DNA of 64,000 nt, from the NCBI RefSeq assembly GCF_007855645.1, contig NZ_CP042263.1:124001-188000 (forward strand). The letters are read 5' to 3'. A program made the position numbers and the translations under genes. Position 1 is the first letter of the stretch. Each line of letters begins with the position of its first letter. Under the pieces are notes generated by a model. That model was not told the DNA's origin. It searched no databases and saw only the letters and a program-made list of their open reading frames with translations. Shown in pieces: positions 52,209 to 61,467 of this stretch. Origin of the DNA: Qingshengfaniella alkalisoli (GTDB lineage Bacteria > Pseudomonadota > Alphaproteobacteria > Rhodobacterales > Rhodobacteraceae).

Positions 52209-54379
52209 CAGCACCGAATTGCCGGTGATCCATCAACCATCCTGCCGATCACCTGCGCGTCATGACCCGCTGTCCGCAGCCGTGCAATAACGTCAGCCCC
52301 CTGCCCTGGACGGATCGCGGCCAGCAGCCCACCTGCTGTCTGCGGATCATGCAGCAGATCACCACGCCTGCCTGAAGCGCCCTGTACCGGGGTCGCCTCG
52401 CGGTTGTCCTGCCAGATCGTTGAGCGGACGCCCTGCCCCACCAGATCCAGCGCGCCGGCGTAGATCGGGATAGTTTCGAGTTCCAGTTCCGCCCCCAGAC
52501 CGGAGGCATGGCAGATGTTCAGCAAATGCCCAGCAAGCCCGAAACCTGTCACATCGGTCATGGCGTTGGCGTCCGAGAGGATCGCAGCAGCATCGTCTTG
52601 GGGCTGGCACATCCTGTCGAACATGGTGGCAATATCGTTCCCGGATGCCTTGCCCTGCATCTCGGCAGCCAACAACACGCCGCTGCCGATTGGCCGGGTC
52701 AGGACCAGCACGTCATCCGGTTGTGCACCCGCGATGGTGATCGGCTGTTTCGAGGCAAGCCCGGTCAACGTCAGACCTATGGTCAATTCTGCGCCCATAG
52801 TCGTATGCCCGCCGACGATTTCCGCGCCGGTTTGTGCCAGCACATTGCTTGCCGCGGCCGTGATCTCGGTCAGGCTACGTTCTTGCAAGGCGGGAGTCAT
52901 GCGCGGAAGCGTGATCGACAGAAGCGCCGCTTGGGGCGTTGCCCCCATCGCCCAAATGTCGCCAAGCGCGTGCAGCGTGGCAATACGTGCGAGCAGCCCG
53001 TGATCTTCGGTAAACGCACGCAAATGATCGGTTGTCAGCACCTGACGGGTGCCGTCGATCTGCAAAATGGCGGCGTCATCACCGGGCGTGGACAGAACGT
53101 CAGAACGGGTACCTTGCGGCAGTTGCGCCAATGCCGTGGCCAGCGTTTTCGCCCCGACCTTGGACCCGCAGCCCCCGCACAGGGGCTGGTTGATTTCATT
53201 GGTCTGCGCCCGAGCGCCCGGCATGGGCACCGCCTCGCGCATTTCGGGAAGGTCGCGGAACTTTTCCATGAACGTCTGGTCGATGTGGTTTTTCCAGCGC
53301 CACAGATGTGGTCCCGCGAGGGTCATTCCCCATTTTTCCGCCAAGGCGGATTTATCGCCCAGTGAGACGAGCTTCAGATACTCGCGTTGCGGGTGGAAGG
53401 GTCGAAGCGGACCCCCCTGAAGCTTGGCACGAATGTTGTGAAACAGCACGGGCGCGGCGCGGACAGCATAGACCCCGGCCTTGCCGCGTGGAGCGTGATC
53501 GAGATGGGCGCAATCGCCCACGGCAAAAAGGCTGTCAGTGTCCCTGACGCGTAAATCCGGACCCGTATGAACAAAACCATCCTCTGTCGTAGGCAAGCCG
53601 CTGTCGGCGAGCCAGCGATGGGCGGCAGCGCCCCCTGCGCCGAGAATGAATTGGGACGCGATGCGTTGTCCGTCCGCAAGCAGAACTCCGTCCCCGTCAA
53701 TCCGGTCAATAAGAGCGTTCAGATGTAAGGCGATGCCGTTGTCATCGAGCGCACGTTTCAATCGGCTTCTTGGGGCTGGTTGACTGGGCAGGATGGTGGA
53801 CCTGCCTTCGATCAACGTGACCTTCGGAGACGTCTTCGGGATTTGCCGAAGCGCGTGCATTGCGGCCATGGCCAGTTCAACACCCGCCACACCTGCACCG
53901 ATCACGGCCACCTGCGGCCTTCTTGTCCCGGCGGAGACATCAGCCAAGAACGCCTGCCAGCGCGTCGCAAAAGCGCCGAGCGGCTTGACAGGCACCGCAT
54001 GTGCGTCAAACCCCTCGATCCCGCTCATCCGTGAATGGACGCCGATGTCGAGCGAGGCGACGTCATAACCAATCTCGCCCCGGCTTTTGACGCAGATATG
54101 CTTGCGGCCGGTATCGATCGCGGTCGCCGGGGCGAGGATCAACCGCGCTCCCGCAAACCGGCACAGGCGCACCAGATCAATGTCCAATGCCTCGCGCGTG
54201 TAGTGGCCAGCGACATGACCGGGCAGCATGCCGGAATAGGCGGCGGTGGGTCCGGGATTGATCAGCGTAACGCGCACACCCGGCAGCGGTTTCATGCCCC
54301 ACTTTCGTAGGAAGATTGCATGGCTATGACCGCCGCCGACCAGCACCAGATCATGGCTCAAGAGGGGGGTATTCAGCAT
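52205..54379 (-). CDS. selD: FAD-dependent oxidoreductase-selenide, water dikinase (SelD) fusion
   Basis: A 724-residue fusion. Residues 1-370 or so form an NDH-2-like pyridine-nucleotide disulfide oxidoreductase: LVLVGGGHSHAIFLRKW, then VAVIGAGVAGVELAMAAMHAL for NAD(P)H, then SLFAVGDCAHLDHAPRGKAGVYAVRAAP for FAD. From about residue 395 it is SelD, which makes selenophosphate from selenide and ATP. The nucleophile motif CGGCGSKVG has Cys404 and Lys407 in the positions of E. coli Cys17 and Lys20, while the second Cys of the E. coli motif is Ser406. DDAAILQIDG and GGHTTMGAEL are metal and ATP-site features. The flavin half may supply reduced selenium. Such fusions are known in proteobacteria. 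Confidence 0.93.
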   Translation of the reverse strand: MLNTPLLSHDLVLVGGGHSHAIFLRKWGMKPLPGVRVTLINPGPTAAYSGMLPGHVAGHYTREALDIDLVRLCRFAGARLILAPATAIDTGRKHICVKSRGEIGYDVASLDIGVHSRMSGIEGFDAHAVPVKPLGAFATRWQAFLADVSAGTRRPQVAVIGAGVAGVELAMAAMHALRQIPKTSPKVTLIEGRSTILPSQPAPRSRLKRALDDNGIALHLNALIDRIDGDGVLLADGQRIASQFILGAGGAAAHRWLADSGLPTTEDGFVHTGPDLRVRDTDSLFAVGDCAHLDHAPRGKAGVYAVRAAPVLFHNIRAKLQGGPLRPFHPQREYLKLVSLGDKSALAEKWGMTLAGPHLWRWKNHIDQTFMEKFRDLPEMREAVPMPGARAQTNEINQPLCGGCGSKVGAKTLATALAQLPQGTRSDVLSTPGDDAAILQIDGTRQVLTTDHLRAFTEDHGLLARIATLHALGDIWAMGATPQAALLSITLPRMTPALQERSLTEITAAASNVLAQTGAEIVGGHTTMGAELTIGLTLTGLASKQPITIAGAQPDDVLVLTRPIGSGVLLAAEMQGKASGNDIATMFDRMCQPQDDAAAILSDANAMTDVTGFGLAGHLLNICHASGLGAELELETIPIYAGALDLVGQGVRSTIWQDNREATPVQGASGRRGDLLHDPQTAGGLLAAIRPGQGADVIARLRTAGHDAQVIGRMVDGSPAIRCC

Positions 54380-54391
54380 AACGGGACCAGC

Positions 54392-55318
54392 CTACGTATC
54401 ACTTGGCGAGCCTCCGAGGTAGCTGGCCCTGATTTCATTCGGAGTTGCCCCGTAAGCGGCCTTGAAATGGGCGTAGAACTGGCTGAGCGAAAGAAAACCG
54501 GATTCCGCCGCAACGACGGCGACGGGGCTTGCATTCTCCACCAGAAGCGCGCGGGCACGCAAGAGCCGCATCCGGATGATGAAGCGCTTCATCGGCATCC
54601 GCATCATCCCGGAAAACAACGATAACGCATAGTTCTGATGCAGCCCCGTGACGCTTGCGACATCGGCGTTGGTCATCGGCTCGTCCAGATGTTCCAATAT
54701 GAACCGCACCATCGCAACGACATGGCGGATATTTGCGGGGCCGATCTCACGCGCGCCATGCAGCTTGGACATTGGCAATCGCAGATAGTCGGACGCCCCG
54801 ATCTGCGCACGGCGAAACAGCGTGTTGAGTTCCGCCTTCAGTATCTCGACCCGCTCGAAATCACCTGAGCGGTAGTCGCGGTACCAGCGCTCGATCACCG
54901 CAATGTCGCTGAGTTCTCCAGGCAACATCAGCAAGCCGCCGCCCAGAAGGTCCACTTGCAACGGCGCAATGTGTTGCATGAACAAAAACGCATCGAGTGG
55001 CAAGTATATATTGCACAGTCGTGGCGCGGCGTCGCCTTCCGGGATCACCTTGGTCAGCCGATGCGGAACACCCGCCCAGAAGACCACGATGCGCCCTTCG
55101 GGAATGTCGATGCGATCCTCGTCAACCTGATAGACCATCCGCGCGCCAGTCAGAAGATTGACCTCGACATGCCCGTGCCAATGCGAGCTGTCCATGACCT
55201 GCGGTGTGAACAGCCGCATGCCGAACCGACCGAACGCTTTGGTCCGCGCATAAAAGCTGCGGTCATGACCTGTGCCGGTATGTCCGGCGCGGCTGGGTAT
55301 CGTGTTTGTTTGTCTCAT
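54392..55318 (-). CDS. AraC-family transcriptional regulator of the alpha-galactoside cluster
   Basis: A 308-residue regulator. The N-terminal cupin-like sensing domain starts near GMRLFTPQVMDSSHWHGHVEVNLLTGARMVYQVD and IPEGRIVVFWAGVPHRL, resembling MelR-type regulators. The C-terminal pair of helix-turn-helix motifs is TNADVASVTGLHQNYALSLFSGMMRMPMKRFIIRMRLLRARALL and VAAESGFLSLSQFYAHFKAAYGATPNEIR. It is divergent from the ABC/GH4 operon. In rhizobia a comparable AraC protein controls alpha-galactoside uptake (agp locus), so activation by an alpha-galactoside is the likely role. Its stop lies 12 bases from the selD-fusion start on the same strand, and read-through into selD is possible. Confidence 0.92.
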   Translation of the reverse strand: MRQTNTIPSRAGHTGTGHDRSFYARTKAFGRFGMRLFTPQVMDSSHWHGHVEVNLLTGARMVYQVDEDRIDIPEGRIVVFWAGVPHRLTKVIPEGDAAPRLCNIYLPLDAFLFMQHIAPLQVDLLGGGLLMLPGELSDIAVIERWYRDYRSGDFERVEILKAELNTLFRRAQIGASDYLRLPMSKLHGAREIGPANIRHVVAMVRFILEHLDEPMTNADVASVTGLHQNYALSLFSGMMRMPMKRFIIRMRLLRARALLVENASPVAVVAAESGFLSLSQFYAHFKAAYGATPNEIRASYLGGSPSDT

Positions 55319-55343
55319 TGCATCAATCTTAAGAACCCGGAGT

Positions 55344-55392
55344 AATTTGTCGGGTTTCAGGATTGCTGTAAAGCCACGATTCCGACAGATTT
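55344..55392. promoter_or_regulatory. Possible AraC-type operator half-sites
   Basis: AATTTGTCGG (55344-55353) recurs as its inverse, CCGACAGATT (55382-55391), with one mismatch and a 28-base gap, in the 142-base divergent region. A small hairpin, GGGATG-ACAA-CATCCC (55436-55451), sits directly before the ribosome site of the binding-protein gene. Spaced half-sites fit AraC-family binding, but this is only suggestive. Confidence 0.35.
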
Positions 55393-55460
55393 CTTTCCAC
55401 CCGTTATTCGCCAGACAGCGCGACGGGCAGTTAGAGGGATGACAACATCCCGAGGGAGGA

Positions 55461-57548
55461 ATGATGAAACAACGCTATGGAACCGCCTTGGCGGTGATGT
55501 TGCTGTCCGGAACGGCTGCGTCTGCCGTTATGGCGCAATCTGTGACACCTACCACACCACCCGATCCGCCGGATTTCGCAGCACAGGGTGAGCCGAACTT
55601 CGTAAACCGCGAAGAAATTTTCGAGTATATGGCGCTCGACAGCTATTCCGAGCCCGAATGGATCACCACGAACTTTGTCGAAACCGGGAAGTTGCCGCCG
55701 GTTGAGGAACGGTTGCCGACTGCGCCACTAGTCTACAAGGCTGCCAATATGCCTGACGGAACAGGTGCTTATGGCGATGTGATGCGCCACGTGATTGGCG
55801 GGCGTCCGGAAGGATGGAACTATTTCGCTGGTAACACGCAAGGCTGGGGCGGGATTGATATCGGGCTCTATGAATGCCTGACGCGCACGGGGCCGGTGTT
55901 TCAGATAAACCCCGACGATCTGGAACCGCTCCCGAACCTCGCCACCAGCTGGGACTGGTCGGAAGATGGAACGCAGTTGACCGTCCACCTGATTGAAGGT
56001 GCGAAATGGTCCGACGGCGATCCGTTCGATGCGGAAGACGTGATGTTTTACTGGGACAACCACGTCATGGACCCGCAAGTCACACCATTGAACGGCGCGA
56101 GCCCCGAAACATTCGGCGCAGGCACGACGCTTGAACAGGTTGATGACTACACGGTCAAATTTACTTTCCAGACATCGCATCCGGAAGCGGTGCTATACCA
56201 GATGGCCTATGGCACCTTCTGTCCGGGTCCGAGCCATATCCTGAAGCCGGAACATCCCGAATTCAGCGACAACAGCTATGAAGACTACCGTAACGCCTTC
56301 CCGCCCGATTATATGGGCTTTCCGGTCATGGGCGCCTGGGTTCCGGTCGAATATCGTCCCGACGACATCATCGTCATGCGCCGCAATCCGTATTACTGGA
56401 AGGTGGATGAAAACGGCAATCAGCTGCCCTATCTCGACGAGATGCAGTACAAGCTGTCCACCTGGGCCGATCGCGACGTTCAGGCGGTTGCGGGCACGGG
56501 AGACTTTTCCAACCTCGAGCAAGCCGAAAACTATGTCGAGGCGCTGCGCCGTTCGGCAGAGGATGACGCCCCGGCCCGTCTGGAATTTGGTCCTCGGATC
56601 ATAGGCTATTCGCTGTATCCGAACCTGTCCGGCAATGGCTGGGGTCAACCGGACGAACGCGCGCAGGCCATTCGCGACCTGAACCGGAACCTGGACTTCC
56701 GCAAGGCGATCACGACCGCGATCGACCGGCAGCGGCTTGGCAACTCGCTGGTCAAGGGGCCGTTCACCGCGATCTATCCGGGTGGCCTGTATTCCGGTAC
56801 GTCCTATTACGATCAGGACAGCACGGTCTACTATCCCTACGATCTTGCGACCGCAAAGGAGTATCTGAAAGCCGCCGGGCTTGAGGACACGGATGGCGAC
56901 GGCTTCGTCAACCACCCGGCGGATGTGCTGGACGGTCAGAACGTCCAGATGACGCTGCTTGCGACCAATGATTACCAGACGGACAAAAACCTGGCCGAAG
57001 GCGTCGTCGCGATGCTGGAAGAACTTGGCATCCGCGTGGCGTTGAACACCCTTAGCGGCAACGACCGTGACGCGACCCGGGACTCGGGCCGTTATGACTG
57101 GATGGTCATGCGGAACCCGACAGAGTTGATCACCGTCGTCCAGCGTACCGATCAGCTTGCGCCCGTAGGGCCAAGGACATCCTTCAATCACCGCGCCAAT
57201 GACGCGGGCGAGATGGACCTGCTTCCTTTCGAGCAGGAAATGGTCGACCTGATCAACCAGTTCATCGCCAGCGATGATGGCAACGAGCGCAAGGAAATCA
57301 TGAAGAACTATCAGAAGGTGCGGACCGAGAACCTGTATGGTATCGGCCTGACCCAGTATCCGGGTGCGCTGATCATCAACAAGCGGTTCTCGAACATCCC
57401 GCCGGGCACGCCGATCTTCATGTATAACTGGGCAGAGGACTCGATCATTCGCGAACGCGTCTATGTCGCCTCCGACGCCCAGAAGGATTACGAGCTTCAC
57501 CCCCAGACCCTGCCGCCCGCACCCGGTGGCGACGGTCCGGTGCAATAA
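55461..57548 (+). CDS. ABC transporter substrate-binding protein, family 5 (oligopeptide-type, alpha-galactoside cluster)
   Basis: Periplasmic binding protein of 695 residues, longer than the usual 500-600. The signal peptide is MKQRYGTALAVMLLSGTAASAVMAQ; either of two adjacent ATGs (55461, 55464) may start it, with GGGAGGA immediately before. The mature protein has LPNLATSWDWSEDGTQLTVHLIEGAKWSDGDPFDAEDVMFYWDNHV and NLDFRKAITTAIDRQRLGNSLV, both typical of family 5. Long inserts such as DGDGFVNHPADVLDGQN resemble binders of large glycosides. With two GH4 enzymes downstream, the ligand is inferred to be an alpha-galactoside such as melibiose or raffinose. The rhizobial AgpA system is the precedent for a peptide-type transporter doing this. 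Confidence 0.93.
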   Translation: MMKQRYGTALAVMLLSGTAASAVMAQSVTPTTPPDPPDFAAQGEPNFVNREEIFEYMALDSYSEPEWITTNFVETGKLPPVEERLPTAPLVYKAANMPDGTGAYGDVMRHVIGGRPEGWNYFAGNTQGWGGIDIGLYECLTRTGPVFQINPDDLEPLPNLATSWDWSEDGTQLTVHLIEGAKWSDGDPFDAEDVMFYWDNHVMDPQVTPLNGASPETFGAGTTLEQVDDYTVKFTFQTSHPEAVLYQMAYGTFCPGPSHILKPEHPEFSDNSYEDYRNAFPPDYMGFPVMGAWVPVEYRPDDIIVMRRNPYYWKVDENGNQLPYLDEMQYKLSTWADRDVQAVAGTGDFSNLEQAENYVEALRRSAEDDAPARLEFGPRIIGYSLYPNLSGNGWGQPDERAQAIRDLNRNLDFRKAITTAIDRQRLGNSLVKGPFTAIYPGGLYSGTSYYDQDSTVYYPYDLATAKEYLKAAGLEDTDGDGFVNHPADVLDGQNVQMTLLATNDYQTDKNLAEGVVAMLEELGIRVALNTLSGNDRDATRDSGRYDWMVMRNPTELITVVQRTDQLAPVGPRTSFNHRANDAGEMDLLPFEQEMVDLINQFIASDDGNERKEIMKNYQKVRTENLYGIGLTQYPGALIINKRFSNIPPGTPIFMYNWAEDSIIRERVYVASDAQKDYELHPQTLPPAPGGDGPVQ

Positions 57549-57560
57549 GTTCCTCCCGAG

Positions 57561-57585
57561 TGGCGGGCGGCCTCGTCGCCCGCCA
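57561..57585 (+). promoter_or_regulatory. Intercistronic hairpin after the binding-protein gene
   Basis: TGGCGGGCG (57561-57569) and CGCCCGCCA (57577-57585) form a perfect 9-bp stem with a seven-base loop, 12 bases past the binding-protein stop and 24 before the permease start. There is no T run. Likely a 3'-end stabiliser or partial attenuator. Confidence 0.65.
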
Positions 57586-57609
57586 TGAATGACCCAGAAC
57601 GGAAAACCC

Positions 57610-58617
57610 ATGCTGCGCTTTCTGACTGTCCGTCTGTTGCAGGCGATCCCTGTCCTGTTCGTGATGAGCGTGATCACCTTCGTCATCATCCAGGCCCCTC
57701 CCGGCGACTACGCGGACTTCATCCGAACCAACATGATCACCCAAGGCGGTGCATCCATTGAAGTGGCCGATGCCGCCGCCGAACGCTACCGGGAACAATA
57801 CGGTCTGAACGACCCGATGCCCGTGCAATATGCCCGCTGGATCTGGGGCATCGTCACGCAAGGTGATTTCGGCCACTCATTCTTCTACAACAAGCCCGTG
57901 TCCGAGGTCGTAGCGGAACGCCTGCCCCGTACCATCCTTCTGGCGCTGACCTGTCACTTCTTCGCCTCCGTGCTGGGGATCACCTTCGGTATTCTCGCGG
58001 CGACACGTCAGTACAGCTGGATCGACACGGCGCTGAGCTTCCTGTCATTTCTGGGTATGACCATCCCGCGGTTCCTGCTGGCGCTGATCATTCTCTACAT
58101 CCTCGCCTTCAAACTGAACGTGCAGGAACTGGGCAGCTTCTTTTCCCCGAAATACGGGGGCGCGCCCTGGTCCTGGGGCAAGTTCGTCGATCTGGTCAAA
58201 CATATCTGGCCCGTAGTCGCCATCGCGACGCTGGGCGGTCTGGCCTACAACATGCGGGTCATGCGCGCCAACCTGCTGGACACGCTGAACGCCCAGTACG
58301 TCGAGACCGCCCGCGCGAAGGGACTTGGTGAAGGGGCCGTGGTCATGCGTCACGCCGTTCCCAATGCGTTGCACCCGCTGGTCGCTTACCAGGGCGTCGT
58401 TCTTCCTTACATGCTGACGGGTGAGATCGAGGTCGCCATCGTGTTTTCGCTGGCGACCGTTGGCCCGGCAATCGTTGGCTCGATGGGCATCGGCGATGTC
58501 TATGTGACCGCGACGCTGCTGCTGGTGCTGGGTGCCACGCTGATCATAGGCAATATCATTGCCGACCTGCTGCTGGTCGCGCTCGATCCCCGCATCAGGG
58601 TTGGGGGTGACGCATGA
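57610..58617 (+). CDS. Oligopeptide-type ABC transporter permease (DppB type)
   Basis: Inner-membrane permease of 335 residues from the ATG at 57610 (MLRFLTVRLLQAIPVLFVMSVITFVIIQAPPGDYADF, the DppB-type anchor). An ATG at 57589 would add seven residues. YGLNDPMPVQYARWIWGIVTQGDFGHSFFYNKPV is the periplasmic signature, and QYVETARAKGLGEGAVVMRHAVPNALHPLV the EAA loop. It overlaps the next permease by 4 bases. Sequence around the second membrane segment contains an insertion (FKLNVQELGSFFSPKYGGAPWSWGKFVDLVKHIW) common in the saccharide-linked members. Confidence 0.94.
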   Translation: MLRFLTVRLLQAIPVLFVMSVITFVIIQAPPGDYADFIRTNMITQGGASIEVADAAAERYREQYGLNDPMPVQYARWIWGIVTQGDFGHSFFYNKPVSEVVAERLPRTILLALTCHFFASVLGITFGILAATRQYSWIDTALSFLSFLGMTIPRFLLALIILYILAFKLNVQELGSFFSPKYGGAPWSWGKFVDLVKHIWPVVAIATLGGLAYNMRVMRANLLDTLNAQYVETARAKGLGEGAVVMRHAVPNALHPLVAYQGVVLPYMLTGEIEVAIVFSLATVGPAIVGSMGIGDVYVTATLLLVLGATLIIGNIIADLLLVALDPRIRVGGDA

Positions 58618-59801
58618 GTCCCTCCAGCCGGTACCCTGAACAGAACAAGCCCGACCGGTCACTGACAGATGAACTTGCACCGATGCCGGACGAAGAAACC
58701 GCAGACGCGCGCGTCTCCACCGTCTCGACCGACAGCCAAAGCTATCAAGCACTCGTCTGGCGTCGCTTTCGACGTTCCGTGCCGGGGATGCTCGGGCTGA
58801 CACTTGTCTCCCTGTTGCTGATCATCGCGGTCTTCGGAGACTTCTTCGCGCCGCTGGATCCCAAGCGGCCGGAGATTTCCTTCGCACCGCCAGACAAGAT
58901 CAGTTTCTGGACCGAAGAAAATGGCTGGCAGCTGTGGCCTGTCGCCTACCCCATCAGCGAAGGCGAAGAATTCGATCCCGTGACCTTCCAGCCCATCGTC
59001 GGGCCGGACATGTCCAACCCCCGCCCGATCCGGTTCTTCGTGAAGGGCTACGAGTATCGACTGTTGGGCCTGATCCCCACCAATCGCCATTTCATTGGCG
59101 TGGCAGATGGAAGCCCCTTCCACATTCTGGGCACGGACAAGCTGGGGCGAGACATATTCTCGCGCGGGGTCGTGGGCGCGCGGGTTACGCTGGCCATCGC
59201 GTTGACGTCAATAACCCTGATCACCATCATCGGAACGCTGGTCGGGATTACATCGGGCTATATTGGCGGCAAGCTGGACCTGTGGTTGCAGCGCTTTGTC
59301 GAGATTATCTTGGCCTTTCCGCAACTGCCATTCTATCTGGCACTGGCATCTTTGATCCCGGTCACGGCACCATCCGGGCTGTTCCTTACCTTCGTGGTGA
59401 TCGTGATCGTAGGGTTGGGCTGGGCACAACTGTCGCGGGAGGTGCGATCAAAGACCATGGCGCTGCGGCGCGTGGACTATGTGCAGGCCGCGATGGCGGT
59501 GGGTGCGTCGGATCGTCGGATCGTCCTGCGCCACATCCTGCCCAACGTCACCAGCCATGTCATCGTAGCCGTGACGCTCGGCATCCCGACAATCGTGCTG
59601 CTGGAATCCTTCCTTGGCTTTCTTGGTTTCGCGGTGAAGCCACCGATGATTTCCTGGGGCCTGATGCTGCAGGACGCGGGCACGTTTTCCGTCATCGGAT
59701 CTTATCCATGGATCCTGTCACCCGTGGGCTTCGTGCTGCTGACCGTGTTCGCCTTCAACGCGCTCGGCGACGGGCTGCGCGACGCCATAGATCCGTATTG
59801 A
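58614..59801 (+). CDS. Oligopeptide-type ABC transporter permease (DppC type)
   Basis: A 395-residue permease, about 100 longer than typical DppC. A hydrophilic N-terminal tail of about 60 residues precedes the first membrane segment MLGLTLVSLLLIIAVFGDFFAPLDP. A long periplasmic loop with FVKGYEYRLLGLIPTNRHFIGVADGSPFHILGTDKLGRDIFSRGVVG contains the GTDxxGRDxxSR family motif. The EAA loop is DYVQAAMAVGASDRRIVLRHILPN. The start overlaps the previous stop (ATGA). The extended loop is shared by transporters linked to glycoside utilisation. Confidence 0.94.
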   Translation: MSPSSRYPEQNKPDRSLTDELAPMPDEETADARVSTVSTDSQSYQALVWRRFRRSVPGMLGLTLVSLLLIIAVFGDFFAPLDPKRPEISFAPPDKISFWTEENGWQLWPVAYPISEGEEFDPVTFQPIVGPDMSNPRPIRFFVKGYEYRLLGLIPTNRHFIGVADGSPFHILGTDKLGRDIFSRGVVGARVTLAIALTSITLITIIGTLVGITSGYIGGKLDLWLQRFVEIILAFPQLPFYLALASLIPVTAPSGLFLTFVVIVIVGLGWAQLSREVRSKTMALRRVDYVQAAMAVGASDRRIVLRHILPNVTSHVIVAVTLGIPTIVLLESFLGFLGFAVKPPMISWGLMLQDAGTFSVIGSYPWILSPVGFVLLTVFAFNALGDGLRDAIDPY

Positions 59802-59811
59802 GGGAATCAGA

Positions 59812-61458
59812 ATGAACCAGATCACTCCCATTCCCACCCCGCGCGAAAAGCGCCCCGTCATCCTGCAGGCCGAAAAGGTCGGCGTCACGTTCAAGGTGGA
59901 CGGCGGCATGATCGAGGCAGTCCGCGACGTGTCCTTCAAGCTGTGCAAGGGTGAAACCATTGCCCTGGTCGGCGAAAGCGGGTCGGGAAAATCCGTTACC
60001 GCGCGGTCGGTGATGCAGTTGCTCAGCAAGCGGGCCTCGCTGTCCGACGCGACACGGATCACCTATGACGGCAAGGACATGGCCCATCTGTCCAAGCAGG
60101 AGATCCGCCGCCTGCGCGGCAACCGGATTTCTATGATCTTCCAGGAGCCGATGTCGTCTCTCAATCCGGTCTACACGATCGGCAAGCAGTTGATCGAAGG
60201 CATTTGCCTGCATCAGAAGATCGGGCGCAAAAAGGCCATGAAGCGTGCACAGGAATTGCTGGAAGAGGTCCACATTCCCGATCCCGAAGCGCGCCTGTCG
60301 CAGTATCCTCACCAGCTGTCAGGCGGTCAGCGTCAGCGCGTCATGATCGCCATGGCGCTTGCCAACCGTCCCGATGTGCTGATCGCGGATGAACCGACGA
60401 CGGCGCTCGACGTGACCGTGCAGGCCCAGATCCTTGCGCTGATCGACGAATTGAAGGCGCGCTACGGGATGGGCGTTGTGCTGATCACGCATGACCTGAC
60501 GGTCGTTCAGCAGTTCGCGGATCATGTCTACGTCATGCAACATGGCGAGGTGAAGGAGGAAGGTCCGACGAAGCAGATTTTCAGTGCGCCACGTCATCCC
60601 TATACCAAGCGTCTTCTGGCATCCGACCCCAAGGGCGTCGCCAATCCGCTGGAAGGTCATCCCGATACGGTGCTGCGCGGTGAAGATGTGCGGGTGACGT
60701 ACATGTTGCGCAAGGGCGGCTTCTTCAAAGGAACCTATTCACCCCTGGTTGCGGTCAACGACCTGGATCTCGAGCTCAAGCGCGGCGAGACACTGGGACT
60801 TGTCGGCGAAAGCGGATCTGGCAAGACGACTTTCGGCCAGGCGCTTCTGCGGCTGCGCGGAATGGACCAGGGGCAGGTGACGTTCCAGGGCGAACGCATC
60901 GACGGGCACGACCGGCATCAGATGCGCCCCTACCGTACCCGGATGCAGATCGTCTTCCAGGACCCGTTCGCCAGCCTCAATCCGCGCATGTCGATTCGCC
61001 AGATCATCGAGGAAGGCATGGCGGTCAATGGCATCGGCGCGAATGGTCGGGAGCGCACGGCCCGCGCGAAGCAGGCGCTGCGTGATGCAGGCATGCCGGA
61101 CACGATCCTGTCGCGGTTCCCGCATGAGTTCTCGGGCGGCCAGCGCCAGCGGATCGCCATTGCCCGCCCCATCGCGCTGGAACCTGAATTCATCCTTCTG
61201 GACGAGCCGACATCCGCGCTGGATCTGTCTGTACAAGCTCAGATCATCGAACTTCTGCGCCGGCTGCAGCGGGAAAAGGGGCTCAGCTACCTGTTCATCA
61301 GTCACGACCTGAAAGTGGTGCGCGCACTTTGCCACCGCGTGATGGTCATGCAGCACGGTCGGATCGTCGAACAGGGCCCGGTGTCCGAAGTGCTGGTCAA
61401 TCCGAAAACCGACTACACGCGCCGCTTGGTCCGTGCGGCGTTCGAAATCGCAACCTGA
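59812..61458 (+). CDS. Tandem ABC transporter ATP-binding protein (fused DppD-DppF)
   Basis: A 548-residue fusion of two complete ATPase domains, so one polypeptide replaces the usual DppD/DppF pair. Domain 1 has Walker A GESGSGKSVTA, MIFQEPMSSLNPVYT, signature [15 protein letters not shown] and Walker B LIADEPTTALDVTVQ. Domain 2, from about residue 295, has Walker A GESGSGKTTFG, FQDPFASLNPRMS, signature FSGGQRQRIAIARPI (usually ARAL) and Walker [16 protein letters not shown]. Both sets of catalytic residues are intact. The two-cysteine peptide-type tails are absent. It lies 10 bases after the DppC-type gene and 9 before the first GH4 gene. Confidence 0.95.
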   Translation: MNQITPIPTPREKRPVILQAEKVGVTFKVDGGMIEAVRDVSFKLCKGETIALVGESGSGKSVTARSVMQLLSKRASLSDATRITYDGKDMAHLSKQEIRRLRGNRISMIFQEPMSSLNPVYTIGKQLIEGICLHQKIGRKKAMKRAQELLEEVHIPDPEARLSQYPHQLSGGQRQRVMIAMALANRPDVLIADEPTTALDVTVQAQILALIDELKARYGMGVVLITHDLTVVQQFADHVYVMQHGEVKEEGPTKQIFSAPRHPYTKRLLASDPKGVANPLEGHPDTVLRGEDVRVTYMLRKGGFFKGTYSPLVAVNDLDLELKRGETLGLVGESGSGKTTFGQALLRLRGMDQGQVTFQGERIDGHDRHQMRPYRTRMQIVFQDPFASLNPRMSIRQIIEEGMAVNGIGANGRERTARAKQALRDAGMPDTILSRFPHEFSGGQRQRIAIARPIALEPEFILLDEPTSALDLSVQAQIIELLRRLQREKGLSYLFISHDLKVVRALCHRVMVMQHGRIVEQGPVSEVLVNPKTDYTRRLVRAAFEIAT

Positions 61459-61467
61459 GGAAATTCC

